Origin: JBFWPF01 sp050250135
GTDB taxonomy: Bacteria; Chlamydiota; Chlamydiia; Chlamydiales; JAFEGQ01
Length of the DNA: 64,000 nt
Reading direction: 5' to 3'
Assembly (NCBI GenBank): GCA_050250135.1
Contig: JBFWPF010000009.1
Coordinates: 1-64,000 of the forward strand
Part shown: one piece after another, positions 41,901 to 49,602 of the stretch
Layout of the letters: every line of letters begins with the position of its first letter
Position numbering within the stretch: the stretch's first letter is position 1
Program-made: the position numbers and the translations under genes
Notes under the pieces: model-generated
The model's input: the letters and a program-made list of their open reading frames with translations, nothing else
The model's database searches: none
Told to the model about the DNA's origin: nothing

Positions 41901-44143
41901 GTCACATAGGCCTCCTCCAAGAAATCGAGGTCGACCTTGGTCATCCCCATCCCGCTGCAGCTGCTGCACGACCCTTCCGCCACATTAAAGCTAAACCGGC
42001 CCGGCTTGTAGCCCCGCGCCTTGCTCTCGGGCAGCTCGGCAAAGAGCGCCCGGATCGGATCGAAGAGCTTCACGTAGGTCGCCGGATTCGACCTGGGATT
42101 GCGCCCAATCGGCGTCTGGTCGATCGCGATCACCTTGTCGAGATGCTCGATACCTTCAATCCGCTTAAACAGACCCGGCTGCTGCTCAGCGTTGTGGAGC
42201 TCTTTAGCCAATGCCGGATGGAGTATATCACTGATCAGCGACGATTTTCCCGATCCCGAAACACCTGTTACCGCAATCAACTTGCCTAGCGGAATATCCA
42301 CATCCAGATTCTGCAGATTGTGGTGGCGGGCGCCGACAATCTTAAGCGACTGCCCATTCCCTTTGCGCCGCTCTGTCGGAATCGGGATCGCCCTCCTCCC
42401 CGACAGATAGGCGCCGGTTAGCGACCGCTTCTCCTTTAGCAGCCCCTTCACCGGGCCCTGATAGATGATCTCTCCCCCATGTTCGCCCGCCATCGGCCCA
42501 AAGTCGACCACCTCGTCGGCCGACCACACCGTCTCCTCATCGTGTTCGACCACAATCACCGTGTTGCCCCGATCGCGCAGACGTTCAAGAGTCGCAATCA
42601 GCTTCTTATTGTCGCGCGGATGGAGCCCAATCGAGGGCTCATCGAGGATATAGGTGACGCCCACAAGACCACATCCGATCTGAGAAGCCAATCTGACCCG
42701 CTGCGCCTCACCGCCTGACAGCGATGGTGCTGGCCTATCCAAGGTCAAGTAGTGGAGCCCTACATCGAGCAAAAAGCCAAGCCGCTCCCGGATCTCTTTC
42801 AGCAGCTCATCGGCCACCTCTTGTTGCTCCACTTTTAGCCCATCGAAGAAGGCCCGTGCGCTCCTTAGGTCAAGCGCCATCAACTCGCCGATCGTCAAGG
42901 CCGAGAGCTTGGCAGCGGCAGGATAAGCCGCTAACCTTCCACCCTTACATTGTGGACAGACCTGCGAGCGGATTAGCTCCCGCATTTTTTTTTGGTACCC
43001 CTCGCTCTTTGCCTCCGCCAGGCGCTGATGGGCCAGATGGAGGACCCCCTTCCAGGGCACATAGTCGGTCCACCGCTTCTTCCCCGCCTTAAAGCTCATC
43101 CGGACATATTTCTGGTCAATTCCCTTCAGGAAGGCATCTTTCGCTTTAGCGGGCAGCTTCTTCCACGGCGTTGTCACCTCGAATTGGTAGAGGCGGGCCA
43201 GGTTGTCGTAGACATTTCCGTGGTAGACCGTTCCATACGACGGCGCGATCGAGCAGCAGTCCTCCGCAATGCTCTTTTCGGCGTCGATAATCCTCTCCAG
43301 ATCGAACTCCTCACATACCCCCAGCCCTTGACACTCGGGGCACATCCCCATCGGGTGGTTGGGCGAAAAATGTTGGGGGTCGAGCGGCGGATAGGACAAA
43401 CCTGACTTAGGCGAAAAGGCATGGACCGAGAAGAGCCTCTCCTCCACCAGACAGACCCCATCGCCCATCTCCAATGCAAGCGTCACCGCCTCCGCAACCC
43501 GGCTCCCCTCCTCCTTCACCACAAACCGGTCGATCAGCACCTCCATCGTGTGGGAGACCCGCTCATCGAGCTCCAGCGGCTCCTCAAGCTCCCGCAGCTC
43601 CCCATCGACCCGCGCCCTCACAAACCCCTTTCTCAGCAGAAACTCCCGCTCCTCTTCCAGCGTCCCCTTTTTGCCCGTCACAATCGGCGCGTAGAGATGG
43701 ACCCGCTCGCCAACCATCCCCTCCACCGCCGCTATGATCTGCTCCCGGCTCTGCCCCTGCACCGCCTCCCCGCTCACCGGGCAATAGGGGACCGCGCACC
43801 GGGCATACAGGACCCTCAAATAATCACTTACCTCGGTCATCGTCCCCACGGTCGAGCGGGGGTTGCGCCCTGCTGTCTTCTGCTCGATGGAAATGGTGGG
43901 GGTAAGTCCCTCGCTCCCTTCCAGCTCGGGGCGGGAGAGATCGCCCACATACCGCCGCGCAAAGGTGGAGAGCGACTCGACATAGCGCCTTTGCCCCTCT
44001 ACATAGAGCGTGTCGAAGGCAAGGGAGGACTTGCCCGATCCCGAAACCCCCGTAAAAACGATCAATTGATTTGGAGCAAGCTTAATATCAATGGCTTGCA
44101 GATTATGGACCCGGACTTTTTTCAGCTGAATGGAATGCGACAT
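38909..44143 (-). CDS. uvrA: Double-length excinuclease ABC subunit A
   Basis: A 1744-residue protein formed of two complete UvrA units in one chain, recognising damaged DNA in nucleotide excision repair. Four ABC Walker A motifs are seen: GVSGSGKSSLAFDTLY near residue 35, GVSGSGKSSLISDIL near 635, GPSGAGKSSFAFDTVY near 970 and GVSGSGKSTLMHEIL in the last quarter. Each is paired with a downstream LSGGEAQR signature (LSNGEAQR in the third). Zinc-finger cysteine pairs are partly kept (CPQCKGGRL; CPACTGLGCRTC; CSLCLGRR; CPSCKGLR). Normal UvrA is about 940 residues; doubled UvrA is a known chlamydial trait, which supports the taxonomic call. No ribosome-binding site is visible before ATG 44143. 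Confidence 0.95.
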   Translation of the reverse strand: MSHSIQLKKVRVHNLQAIDIKLAPNQLIVFTGVSGSGKSSLAFDTLYVEGQRRYVESLSTFARRYVGDLSRPELEGSEGLTPTISIEQKTAGRNPRSTVGTMTEVSDYLRVLYARCAVPYCPVSGEAVQGQSREQIIAAVEGMVGERVHLYAPIVTGKKGTLEEEREFLLRKGFVRARVDGELRELEEPLELDERVSHTMEVLIDRFVVKEEGSRVAEAVTLALEMGDGVCLVEERLFSVHAFSPKSGLSYPPLDPQHFSPNHPMGMCPECQGLGVCEEFDLERIIDAEKSIAEDCCSIAPSYGTVYHGNVYDNLARLYQFEVTTPWKKLPAKAKDAFLKGIDQKYVRMSFKAGKKRWTDYVPWKGVLHLAHQRLAEAKSEGYQKKMRELIRSQVCPQCKGGRLAAYPAAAKLSALTIGELMALDLRSARAFFDGLKVEQQEVADELLKEIRERLGFLLDVGLHYLTLDRPAPSLSGGEAQRVRLASQIGCGLVGVTYILDEPSIGLHPRDNKKLIATLERLRDRGNTVIVVEHDEETVWSADEVVDFGPMAGEHGGEIIYQGPVKGLLKEKRSLTGAYLSGRRAIPIPTERRKGNGQSLKIVGARHHNLQNLDVDIPLGKLIAVTGVSGSGKSSLISDILHPALAKELHNAEQQPGLFKRIEGIEHLDKVIAIDQTPIGRNPRSNPATYVKLFDPIRALFAELPESKARGYKPGRFSFNVAEGSCSSCSGMGMTKVDLDFLEEAYVTCSLCLGRRFDGETLSVLYKGKSIHDVLEMSVEEAAAFFADLPHIAKPLKTLEQVGMGYIKLGQSSTTLSGGEAQRIKLAKELSRPDTGKTLYLLDEPTTGLHFYDIHHLQEVLGALVGKGNTVVVIEHNMEVVKTADWVIELGPDGGAGGGKLVAQGTPEEVAKGKTPTASALAEVLMPTRQAAPKKIKHAPPLTHIEVKGASQHNLKNLNLKIPRGKLVFCTGPSGAGKSSFAFDTVYAEGMRRYTDSLSPYARQFVQQMPKAKVESIEGLSPAVAIEQKAHAGNPRSTVGTLTEIYDYLRILYARLGIAHCPETGERIEAISKEHVVDRLMGYPEGEAIWILAPIQEEALPRLARQGFLRVLLNGKPYELSGDVPLQKGRKNRLSLVIDRLKIRPAIRGRLFEAVETAAAIGENRIAILRGEEEIPFNLSFSVPSTGKSYPEITPRTFGFNGPDGMCPACTGLGCRTCKQERLNPLARHVLLEGISLGELCHKPISEVFPFLEALKMNEEDARLLSEVREGLLSRLQFLLRVGLGYLSLHRSAPTLSNGEAQRIRLARQLGTGLTGVLYVLDEPTVGLHASDSKMLGDALEHLKALGNTLLVVEHDPELIARADEILDFGPRAGREGGEVLFQGSLEEIKRSPLSLTGAYLSGRLALPPSKRRKGSRYLKVEGVTTRNLRQLSCHFPVGLLSCITGVSGSGKSTLMHEILMGAFEKSSEDEVRIARGRVSGMGHFDKVILLDQDPIGHTNRADLATYSEVAPHLRDLYASLAAARTRGLTPGHFSTNHPRGMCTRCSGLGKCKVEMHFLPPVWIDCPSCKGLRLSSLSLEVTYEGINLGQALQMSVDQAGAHFAPFPKIRRRLETLQSVGLGYVALGQGIATLSGGEAQRLKLAKELARRSTGATLYLLDEPTVGLHPDDLAKLVPVLQELVEGGNTLIIIEHNLDLIRCADHLVDLGPGAGADGGRLVAQGTPEQVAKVQGSRTGQSLKFTTS

Positions 44144-44175
44144 GGGGGCATTTTACCACACCCCCACATGGGGTG

Positions 44176-45117
44176 CTAGTAACCGATGCTGATCCCGCCG
44201 TAAGGGCCGCCAAAGCTCCCCGTCTTCTCTACCGGGGTCAGCACGGCCAGGTCGTTGGTCGCATCGATCCTCGAAAGGCCCCCAAAGTAGCTGTTCAGCT
44301 CGTAGCCGATCCTACCGGTGACCGTCACACCGCGGCCGCAAAGGCTCCCCTTAAGCTCCAGGCGCCAGTCACACGCAGGCTCAAGAACTCGCCGATTGGG
44401 ATAGGCGATCGGGCCCGGAGGGGCAAAACTGGCAGAGGTAGCGAGCTTTCGGGTGCCAATAGCGGCTGTGGCGGCGAAATGGCCATTTAGGGCGAGCGTG
44501 ACGCAGCGTAACTTGCAGGGGGAGAAGGAAAAGTGGAGGCCGAGTCTGGGGCCCCACCCCTGATAGCGGGTCGACTGGTCTCCCAGCGTGGTCGTCATCC
44601 CGCTCACATAGGCGTAGTTCTCATGCTGGGCGAGGTCGAAGTAGCGGACTCCTCCAAAGAGGGCTCCCGATAGCACACAAGAGGAGGCAAGGCTCCAGTG
44701 GGCCTCGGCATCTGCTGAGCGGTATTTTTGCCGGAGCTGGGCAGAGGCGGCCGTTGCGGTAGCGGGGGTCGGGTCGAAGGCGCGGACAAGGGAGGGGGCC
44801 TGCACCGCCTCGCTTCCATGGGAGTTAAAGCTCACATAGCGCCCTGCAATCGCAAAGCAGGGGGAGAAGAGGTGGGCCCGTCCCCACACATCATAGCCAA
44901 ATCGGCTTCGCGGGAGAACGTAGCGGGAAAAGCTGAGGTCGGGGGAGTTGTCGATCACGCAGTACTGGATCCCATCCCCGCCAGCCCGCCAGTAGAGGAC
45001 ATTGGACCCGGCCTCAAGACTAAAGGCCGCTCTGGAAAGGGAGCAACGCCAGGGTGTCCCCTCTCCGTAGCAGCAGACGGTCAAAAGCAGCAGGGCAGCC
45101 AAAAGTCGAACTTGCAT
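44176..45117 (-). CDS. Major outer membrane protein-like beta-barrel (Legionella OMP/Lpg1974-type)
   Basis: A 313-residue protein from ATG 45117 with signal peptide MQVRLLAALLLLTVCCYGEG, then a beta-barrel with aromatic girdle patterns. The block GWGPRLGLHFSFSPCKLRCV and the GVRYFDLAQHENYAYVSG segment resemble the Legionella MOMP-like family that is expanded in environmental chlamydiae. Cysteines occur in the barrel (SPCKLRC, SSCVLSG). It ends GGPYGGISIGY, an aromatic terminal residue suited to BAM recognition. It is divergent from the neighbouring barrel gene at 45189, with about 70 bases between starts. Confidence 0.75.
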   Translation of the reverse strand: MQVRLLAALLLLTVCCYGEGTPWRCSLSRAAFSLEAGSNVLYWRAGGDGIQYCVIDNSPDLSFSRYVLPRSRFGYDVWGRAHLFSPCFAIAGRYVSFNSHGSEAVQAPSLVRAFDPTPATATAASAQLRQKYRSADAEAHWSLASSCVLSGALFGGVRYFDLAQHENYAYVSGMTTTLGDQSTRYQGWGPRLGLHFSFSPCKLRCVTLALNGHFAATAAIGTRKLATSASFAPPGPIAYPNRRVLEPACDWRLELKGSLCGRGVTVTGRIGYELNSYFGGLSRIDATNDLAVLTPVEKTGSFGGPYGGISIGY

Positions 45118-45188
45118 AGGGCTCTCTATACAACCCCACAGAGAATCCTCACAAGCCTCTTGTCTTATTTGCACGGTTGGAATATGCG

Positions 45189-45821
45189 ATGGGTATGATG
45201 CGCTACCTGGCCCTACTTCTCCTCCCCCTCTCCCTTTACGCCGGCTGCTTTGAGCCGCGTGGTCCCTATGCCGGTATCGAGGGGGGATGGGGGTGGCAGG
45301 ACTTTAGGAGTGGAAGTGCCGGGACCAACACCTTTGACAACGTGGTGATCACCTCGGTCTCGACACAGAAGTCAAATGATGGGGGAGCGGGCCGGATCTT
45401 TGCCGGCTTTACCTCTCGTTGCGGCCTGGGAGTGGAGGGGGGAGCGGCCCTCTACCACGATCTCGACTGGCTCATTACTACCCGCTTTCAGTCAGGAGCG
45501 GTCAGCCACATCCGGATGATCGCCCACACCTATGCCCTTGATTTTGTCGCCCGGGGGGCCTGGCGCCCCTGCTGTTGGCTAACACTGGTGGGTAAGGCGG
45601 GCATTGCCTATGTGAACACCCGCTTTAGCTTTACCGGGGGATTTAGGGAGCATACCCATGCTTTTCGGCCTGTACTAGCGGCTGGACTCTCTGTCCCGAT
45701 CTGGCGCTGCTTTTCGGCTGAGGTGACCTACTCCCATATCTTCTGGTCGGGTGACCTCCACCGCTTCCACCACACCCCATCGCTCGACGGGATCTTTGCG
45801 GGCATCGTCTACCGCCCGTAA
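45189..45821 (+). CDS. Small outer-membrane beta-barrel protein
   Basis: A 210-residue protein with a signal peptide (MGMMRYLALLLLPLSLYAGC) that could also be read as a lipobox (LYAGC). The mature part has alternating strands (GPYAGIEGGWGWQDFRSG; FAGFTSRCGLGVEGGAALYH; SAEVTYSHIFWSG), as in small OmpA-like or OmpW-like barrels. The start could be any of three ATGs (45189, 45195, 45198); TTG 45177 is rejected. Its 3' end overlaps that of the ferric-reductase-like gene by 13 bases on the other strand. Confidence 0.7.
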   Translation: MGMMRYLALLLLPLSLYAGCFEPRGPYAGIEGGWGWQDFRSGSAGTNTFDNVVITSVSTQKSNDGGAGRIFAGFTSRCGLGVEGGAALYHDLDWLITTRFQSGAVSHIRMIAHTYALDFVARGAWRPCCWLTLVGKAGIAYVNTRFSFTGGFREHTHAFRPVLAAGLSVPIWRCFSAEVTYSHIFWSGDLHRFHHTPSLDGIFAGIVYRP

Positions 45822-47077
45822 CTCGAAAAGAACTCAAAGTCCTCAAAGTGGATCTGGCGGCGGGGGTACCCTAGGGCGGTGAGCTGGTGGGTGAGGTCGC
45901 GGGTAAGCCGGCGAGGGCCGCAAAGAAGGATCGCTGAGGCCCCTTTGTAGGGCAGCTCGGTGGCCTTGAGGTGAGGTCGCTCCGAAGAGCAGATCAAATA
46001 TGTAGTAATATTTTTAATTTCCTTTAGCCCGGCCGCATCGGCGGAGTTTTTGACACAGTAGTAGAGGGTGATCTTGGGGGCCTTAGATGACAGGGAGGGG
46101 GCCCAGGTAAGAAAGGGGACGATTCCAATGCCGCCGGCAATCCAGACTTGCTCGCCGGGGTATTGGGTGTAGTCAAAGCGGCCATAGGGCCCTTCAAGGC
46201 GGGCCGTATCGCCGGGCTTTAGGGTTTTTAAGAGCCTACGAGTGTAGTCGCCCCGCCCTTTGACGAGGATGGAGAGCTTTTTTTCGCCGGGCGTCCCGCG
46301 GAGGGTAAAGGGGTGGCTTTCGCGGGTTGGCTTGTCGAATTGGAAGAAGGCGTACTGGCCCGGTTTGTAGGGGAAAGGGTGGTCGGAGGTGAGGGTGATC
46401 TCCGTCGTAGTGTCCGTTAGCGGCGTTAACTGGGTGACGGTAAAGCGGGGCCTTTTGCGGAAGAGGGGGATCCAGACCTGTCGATAGGCGAGCGAGAGGA
46501 GACCCAGGGCGATCGGGAGGTAGAGGAGGGGGGAGGCCGAAGGGGCAAAGGCCTTTTGGGTGAGGAGGACATGGAGGGAGGCGATCAGGAAGATCAGCCC
46601 CATAAAGCGGTGGGTCCACTTCCACTTGTCGTAGGGGAGGAAGCGGATTAGGGAGAGGCCGATCAGGAGGACAAGGCTCCAGAAGGCGATGGCGCCGAGG
46701 TTGACGGATAGGCGGTCGTGGGTGGGGAGGAAGAAAGCTGCCCAGTTGGTGTGGCGTAAGGCGAGGAGAAAGGGGTGGGCGATCAGGAGACAAAAGGTAA
46801 TGATCCCGAGGGTGTGGTGGGTCCGGTAGAGCTGGTCGAGACCCCCTAGCCAGTCCTCGAGTTTGGGCCACCGGGAGGCGAGAGCGAGGGTGAGGGAGAA
46901 GGTTGTAAGGCCGGCTACCCCAAAGAGGGTCCCCCATCCTTTGAGGGAGTGGATGTAGGGGCCGGTAGCGCGTCCATGGTGGCGTCCGACCCCCTCCCAG
47001 GCATCCCATGAGGCGAAGAGGTAGGCGAGGATGAACAATCCGGCGAGCACCAGGCAGACGGTGAGAGTCCGCCGCAT
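45809..47077 (-). CDS. Ferric reductase-like transmembrane flavoprotein (FNR family)
   Basis: A 422-residue membrane oxidoreductase. The N-terminal 210 residues contain about six transmembrane helices with paired histidines (RTHHTLGI, IAHPFLLALRH, WTHRFMG, SLHVLL) that can bind two haems. The C-terminal half is an FNR-type domain with FAD motif SHPFTLRG and NAD(P)H motif GGIGIVPFL, and the late LCGPRRLTR segment. Its role is likely electron transfer from NAD(P)H across the inner membrane, for iron reduction or a related process; the true acceptor is unknown. One base separates it from the FadL-family gene upstream, so they probably share a transcript. Confidence 0.85.
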   Translation of the reverse strand: MRRTLTVCLVLAGLFILAYLFASWDAWEGVGRHHGRATGPYIHSLKGWGTLFGVAGLTTFSLTLALASRWPKLEDWLGGLDQLYRTHHTLGIITFCLLIAHPFLLALRHTNWAAFFLPTHDRLSVNLGAIAFWSLVLLIGLSLIRFLPYDKWKWTHRFMGLIFLIASLHVLLTQKAFAPSASPLLYLPIALGLLSLAYRQVWIPLFRKRPRFTVTQLTPLTDTTTEITLTSDHPFPYKPGQYAFFQFDKPTRESHPFTLRGTPGEKKLSILVKGRGDYTRRLLKTLKPGDTARLEGPYGRFDYTQYPGEQVWIAGGIGIVPFLTWAPSLSSKAPKITLYYCVKNSADAAGLKEIKNITTYLICSSERPHLKATELPYKGASAILLCGPRRLTRDLTHQLTALGYPRRQIHFEDFEFFSSYGR

Positions 47078-47078
47078 C

Positions 47079-48281
47079 CTAGAATCGTCTCCCTAGCGAT
47101 AGACCGACGCTGTTCTCGTAGGAGATGATCTTCGAGATCAGGTCCTCATCCTCGTAGTCAACGCCGTGGCGCAGGCCGTAGACATAGTCAATGCTCGCCT
47201 CCCAGCAGCCAAAGGCCCAAGTGAGGCCAATGCTGGCAAAGTGCTCCACAGGGGCGAGCGGGATGGCGTTGAGAAGGGTCTCTGGGCCGCCAAAGAGCTG
47301 GTCGCCATAGTTCCAGCCGCCGCGGATGGTGTAACACTTGCAGAAGGTGTAGGCAAAGCCCCCCTTCACAATCCAGGTGTCGCGCCACCCAAAGCCCCGC
47401 CCATCGATGGCGCCAAAGCGGGCCTGGTTGTTGTCGTTGCGCAGCATCTTCACATCGGTCCAGTTGACCCGGACGATATCGATCGAGGTAACGAGGCAGG
47501 GGAGCCACTTGTAGGTGATCCCAAAGCCCCACTGGGAGGGGAGGTCGAAGTTGCCATGGTCGGCAAAGAAGCCCCGGTAGTCGGCGTAGTGGTTCATCCA
47601 GGTTTTGGATTGGTAGGTGGCGCCGAGGGAGAGCTTGGGGGTGAGCTGCCCGAGCCAACCTACCCGGACACCGATTCCAGCGGAGTAGTTGTTCCCCTTA
47701 TCGGTGAAGTAGCCGGGTGTGACGGTAAATAGGGGGTCGTCAAAAGCCTCAAGGCCGGTCATCCGGAAATAGCCGACGCTAATGTTGACGGCAACCCCCA
47801 GGGAGTGGAGGCAGCTGAGGCGCCACGAGAGCGAGGGGGTGAGGGTGTAGAGGTTGTAGTGGGAGGAGAGGACGTTGGGAGGGAGGGTCCCGACAGCTAG
47901 GGTCTCCCCGTAGTTGGTCCGGAAGCCGCCGGTGGCGTAGAAGGCGAGGCCGGCCGACATACAAGGACAAAAGGCGTACGAGATCGCTACCTCGGGCCAG
48001 TAGAGGTTCTCATGGGTGCGAGCTTGGTAGGCGAAGGGGGGGTCGAAGCTCTCTTGGTCGAGCCGGCCGTTGAGGCCCCACCAGTGGAAGCCGACATCCC
48101 ACCGGTTGCACATCTGGATGAGGCCGGCGGGGTTCATGGCGGAGGCAAAGGCATCCTGCGGGTAGGCAACGCCGACACCCCCCATCATCTTCGACTTGAC
48201 GCCGATTCCGGTCTGGAGGTAGCCGTTGGTGGCGCTGAGGGCGAGGGGAAGGAGCAGTAGTCCGAGCAGTCGTTTCATCAT
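47079..48281 (-). CDS. OmpP1/FadL-family outer-membrane transporter, copy 1
   Basis: A 400-residue beta-barrel protein with signal peptide MMKRLLGLLLLPLALS. The mature N-terminus ATNGYLQTGIGVKSKMMGGV and AYPQDAFASAMNPAGL is the FadL-family hatch region (the NPAG motif is typical). Such channels move hydrophobic compounds, often fatty acids, across the outer membrane. It ends LSLGRRF with a terminal Phe. The tandem paralogue lies ten bases upstream. A fatty-acid import role would suit an intracellular bacterium, but the substrate is not shown. Confidence 0.87.
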   Translation of the reverse strand: MMKRLLGLLLLPLALSATNGYLQTGIGVKSKMMGGVGVAYPQDAFASAMNPAGLIQMCNRWDVGFHWWGLNGRLDQESFDPPFAYQARTHENLYWPEVAISYAFCPCMSAGLAFYATGGFRTNYGETLAVGTLPPNVLSSHYNLYTLTPSLSWRLSCLHSLGVAVNISVGYFRMTGLEAFDDPLFTVTPGYFTDKGNNYSAGIGVRVGWLGQLTPKLSLGATYQSKTWMNHYADYRGFFADHGNFDLPSQWGFGITYKWLPCLVTSIDIVRVNWTDVKMLRNDNNQARFGAIDGRGFGWRDTWIVKGGFAYTFCKCYTIRGGWNYGDQLFGGPETLLNAIPLAPVEHFASIGLTWAFGCWEASIDYVYGLRHGVDYEDEDLISKIISYENSVGLSLGRRF

Positions 48282-48290
48282 CCTCTCTCC

Positions 48291-49493
48291 TTAGAACAGG
48301 TAGCCGTATTCGATGCCGACCGAGTCCTGCCGCCCCTTGAGGATCAGGAAGGAGCCTCGGTCAAGGGGCTCGAATCCTTTAATCGTGTTAGTGAAGGCGT
48401 GGAGATAGACAAAGCTGACCTGGTGGCACCGCCACTCCCAGGTAAAACCGATCGTGGCATGGTCCTGGACGGTGTCGGCGCTCTGAACGTCGAGGAGGTT
48501 GCCGCGCGGTATGGGGCAGTTGCCGTGGTTGTAGCCGATCCGGAGGGTGAGGCACTCGAGAACATCCCAGGAGAGGCCCCCCTTGAAGACCATCTGCTCG
48601 TCCCAGCCGAGGGCGGGTCCCGACCGAGAGCCAAAGGGGCCCGAATCCTCATCGTAGTCGTTGCGGAAAAGGCGCCCCTCGCGCCAGAAGATCTTGACGG
48701 CATCGGCGCTGACGACAACGCCGCGGAAGAGCTGCCAGGCCACACCGACTCCAAACTGGGCGGGAAGGTCGGCGTCGCCCCCCTCGGGAATGAGGCCGCG
48801 GTACTTACGGAAGTGGCTGAGGTAGGTGCGGGTCTGGTAGGTGGCACCGACCTGGACGCAGTGGCTAAATTGGCCAAGCCACCCAAACCGGGCGCCGATC
48901 CCCCACTGGTAGTCGTTCCCCCGGTCGGTGGTAAAGGCGGGGGCGACCGAGTTGGTGATCTGGGGGCCATCGACCCGGAGCTTGGCGACGACGGCGTTGA
49001 CGGCGATTCCGAGCGAGTGGCAGGTGTTGATCTGCCACGACCAGGAGGGGGTAATCGAGACAAACTGGAAGTGGCTTAAGGTGGGGACGGGGCTGTCGGC
49101 ATCGGGAGTGAGGTTCTTGTAGTAGGTCTCCCACTCACCACCGACGAAAACGGCCGCTCCTACCGATTGGTTGCGGCAGACAAGGCGGTTAAAGCCGACC
49201 TCGGGCCACCAGAGGTTTTGGCCGCTGCAGCCCGCCTGGGGATGGAGCCCTCCGGTGGTGGAGAACTTAGCGTGCTGGTGGAGCCAATGGAGGCCCACAT
49301 CGAATCGGTCGCCGAGCAAGGACATGCCGGCGGGGTTGAGGGCAGATGCAAAAGCGTCCTGAGGAAGGGCGACGCCGACACCTCCCATCGCCTTCGATTT
49401 AGCCCCGTAGCCGATCTGGAGCAGACCGTTCGTCGCATGGAGTGACAGGCCCACCGTCAAAAGGGTAGCGAGGAGGAGATGTTTCACGTGCAT
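48291..49493 (-). CDS. OmpP1/FadL-family outer-membrane transporter, copy 2
   Basis: A 400-residue paralogue of the downstream gene with identical length and the same opening (ATNGLLQIGYGAKSKAMGGV, LPQDAFASALNPAGM). It has a signal peptide (MHVKHLLLATLLTVGLSLHA) and a terminal Phe (VGIEYGYLF). Barrel loops differ much more than the N-terminal hatch, suggesting different substrates. It is the first gene of a three-gene minus-strand set (two FadL proteins, ferric-reductase-like protein), divergent from pyk. Confidence 0.87.
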   Translation of the reverse strand: MHVKHLLLATLLTVGLSLHATNGLLQIGYGAKSKAMGGVGVALPQDAFASALNPAGMSLLGDRFDVGLHWLHQHAKFSTTGGLHPQAGCSGQNLWWPEVGFNRLVCRNQSVGAAVFVGGEWETYYKNLTPDADSPVPTLSHFQFVSITPSWSWQINTCHSLGIAVNAVVAKLRVDGPQITNSVAPAFTTDRGNDYQWGIGARFGWLGQFSHCVQVGATYQTRTYLSHFRKYRGLIPEGGDADLPAQFGVGVAWQLFRGVVVSADAVKIFWREGRLFRNDYDEDSGPFGSRSGPALGWDEQMVFKGGLSWDVLECLTLRIGYNHGNCPIPRGNLLDVQSADTVQDHATIGFTWEWRCHQVSFVYLHAFTNTIKGFEPLDRGSFLILKGRQDSVGIEYGYLF

Positions 49494-49602
49494 GACTGCT
49501 CTCTTTTGGTGCGAGGATTTCCCTCTGCCAAATTTTCGTCAACGATTCTTAACAACCTCTCTAGGATGGCTCAATTCTCACCAAACGGGTATGTAGAGAG
49601 TT

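Noticed and set aside
46236..47009. 257-residue ORF in another frame of the ferric-reductase-like gene
   Set aside because: Pro/Arg-rich product without domain features; the overlapping frame has clear FAD and NAD motifs.
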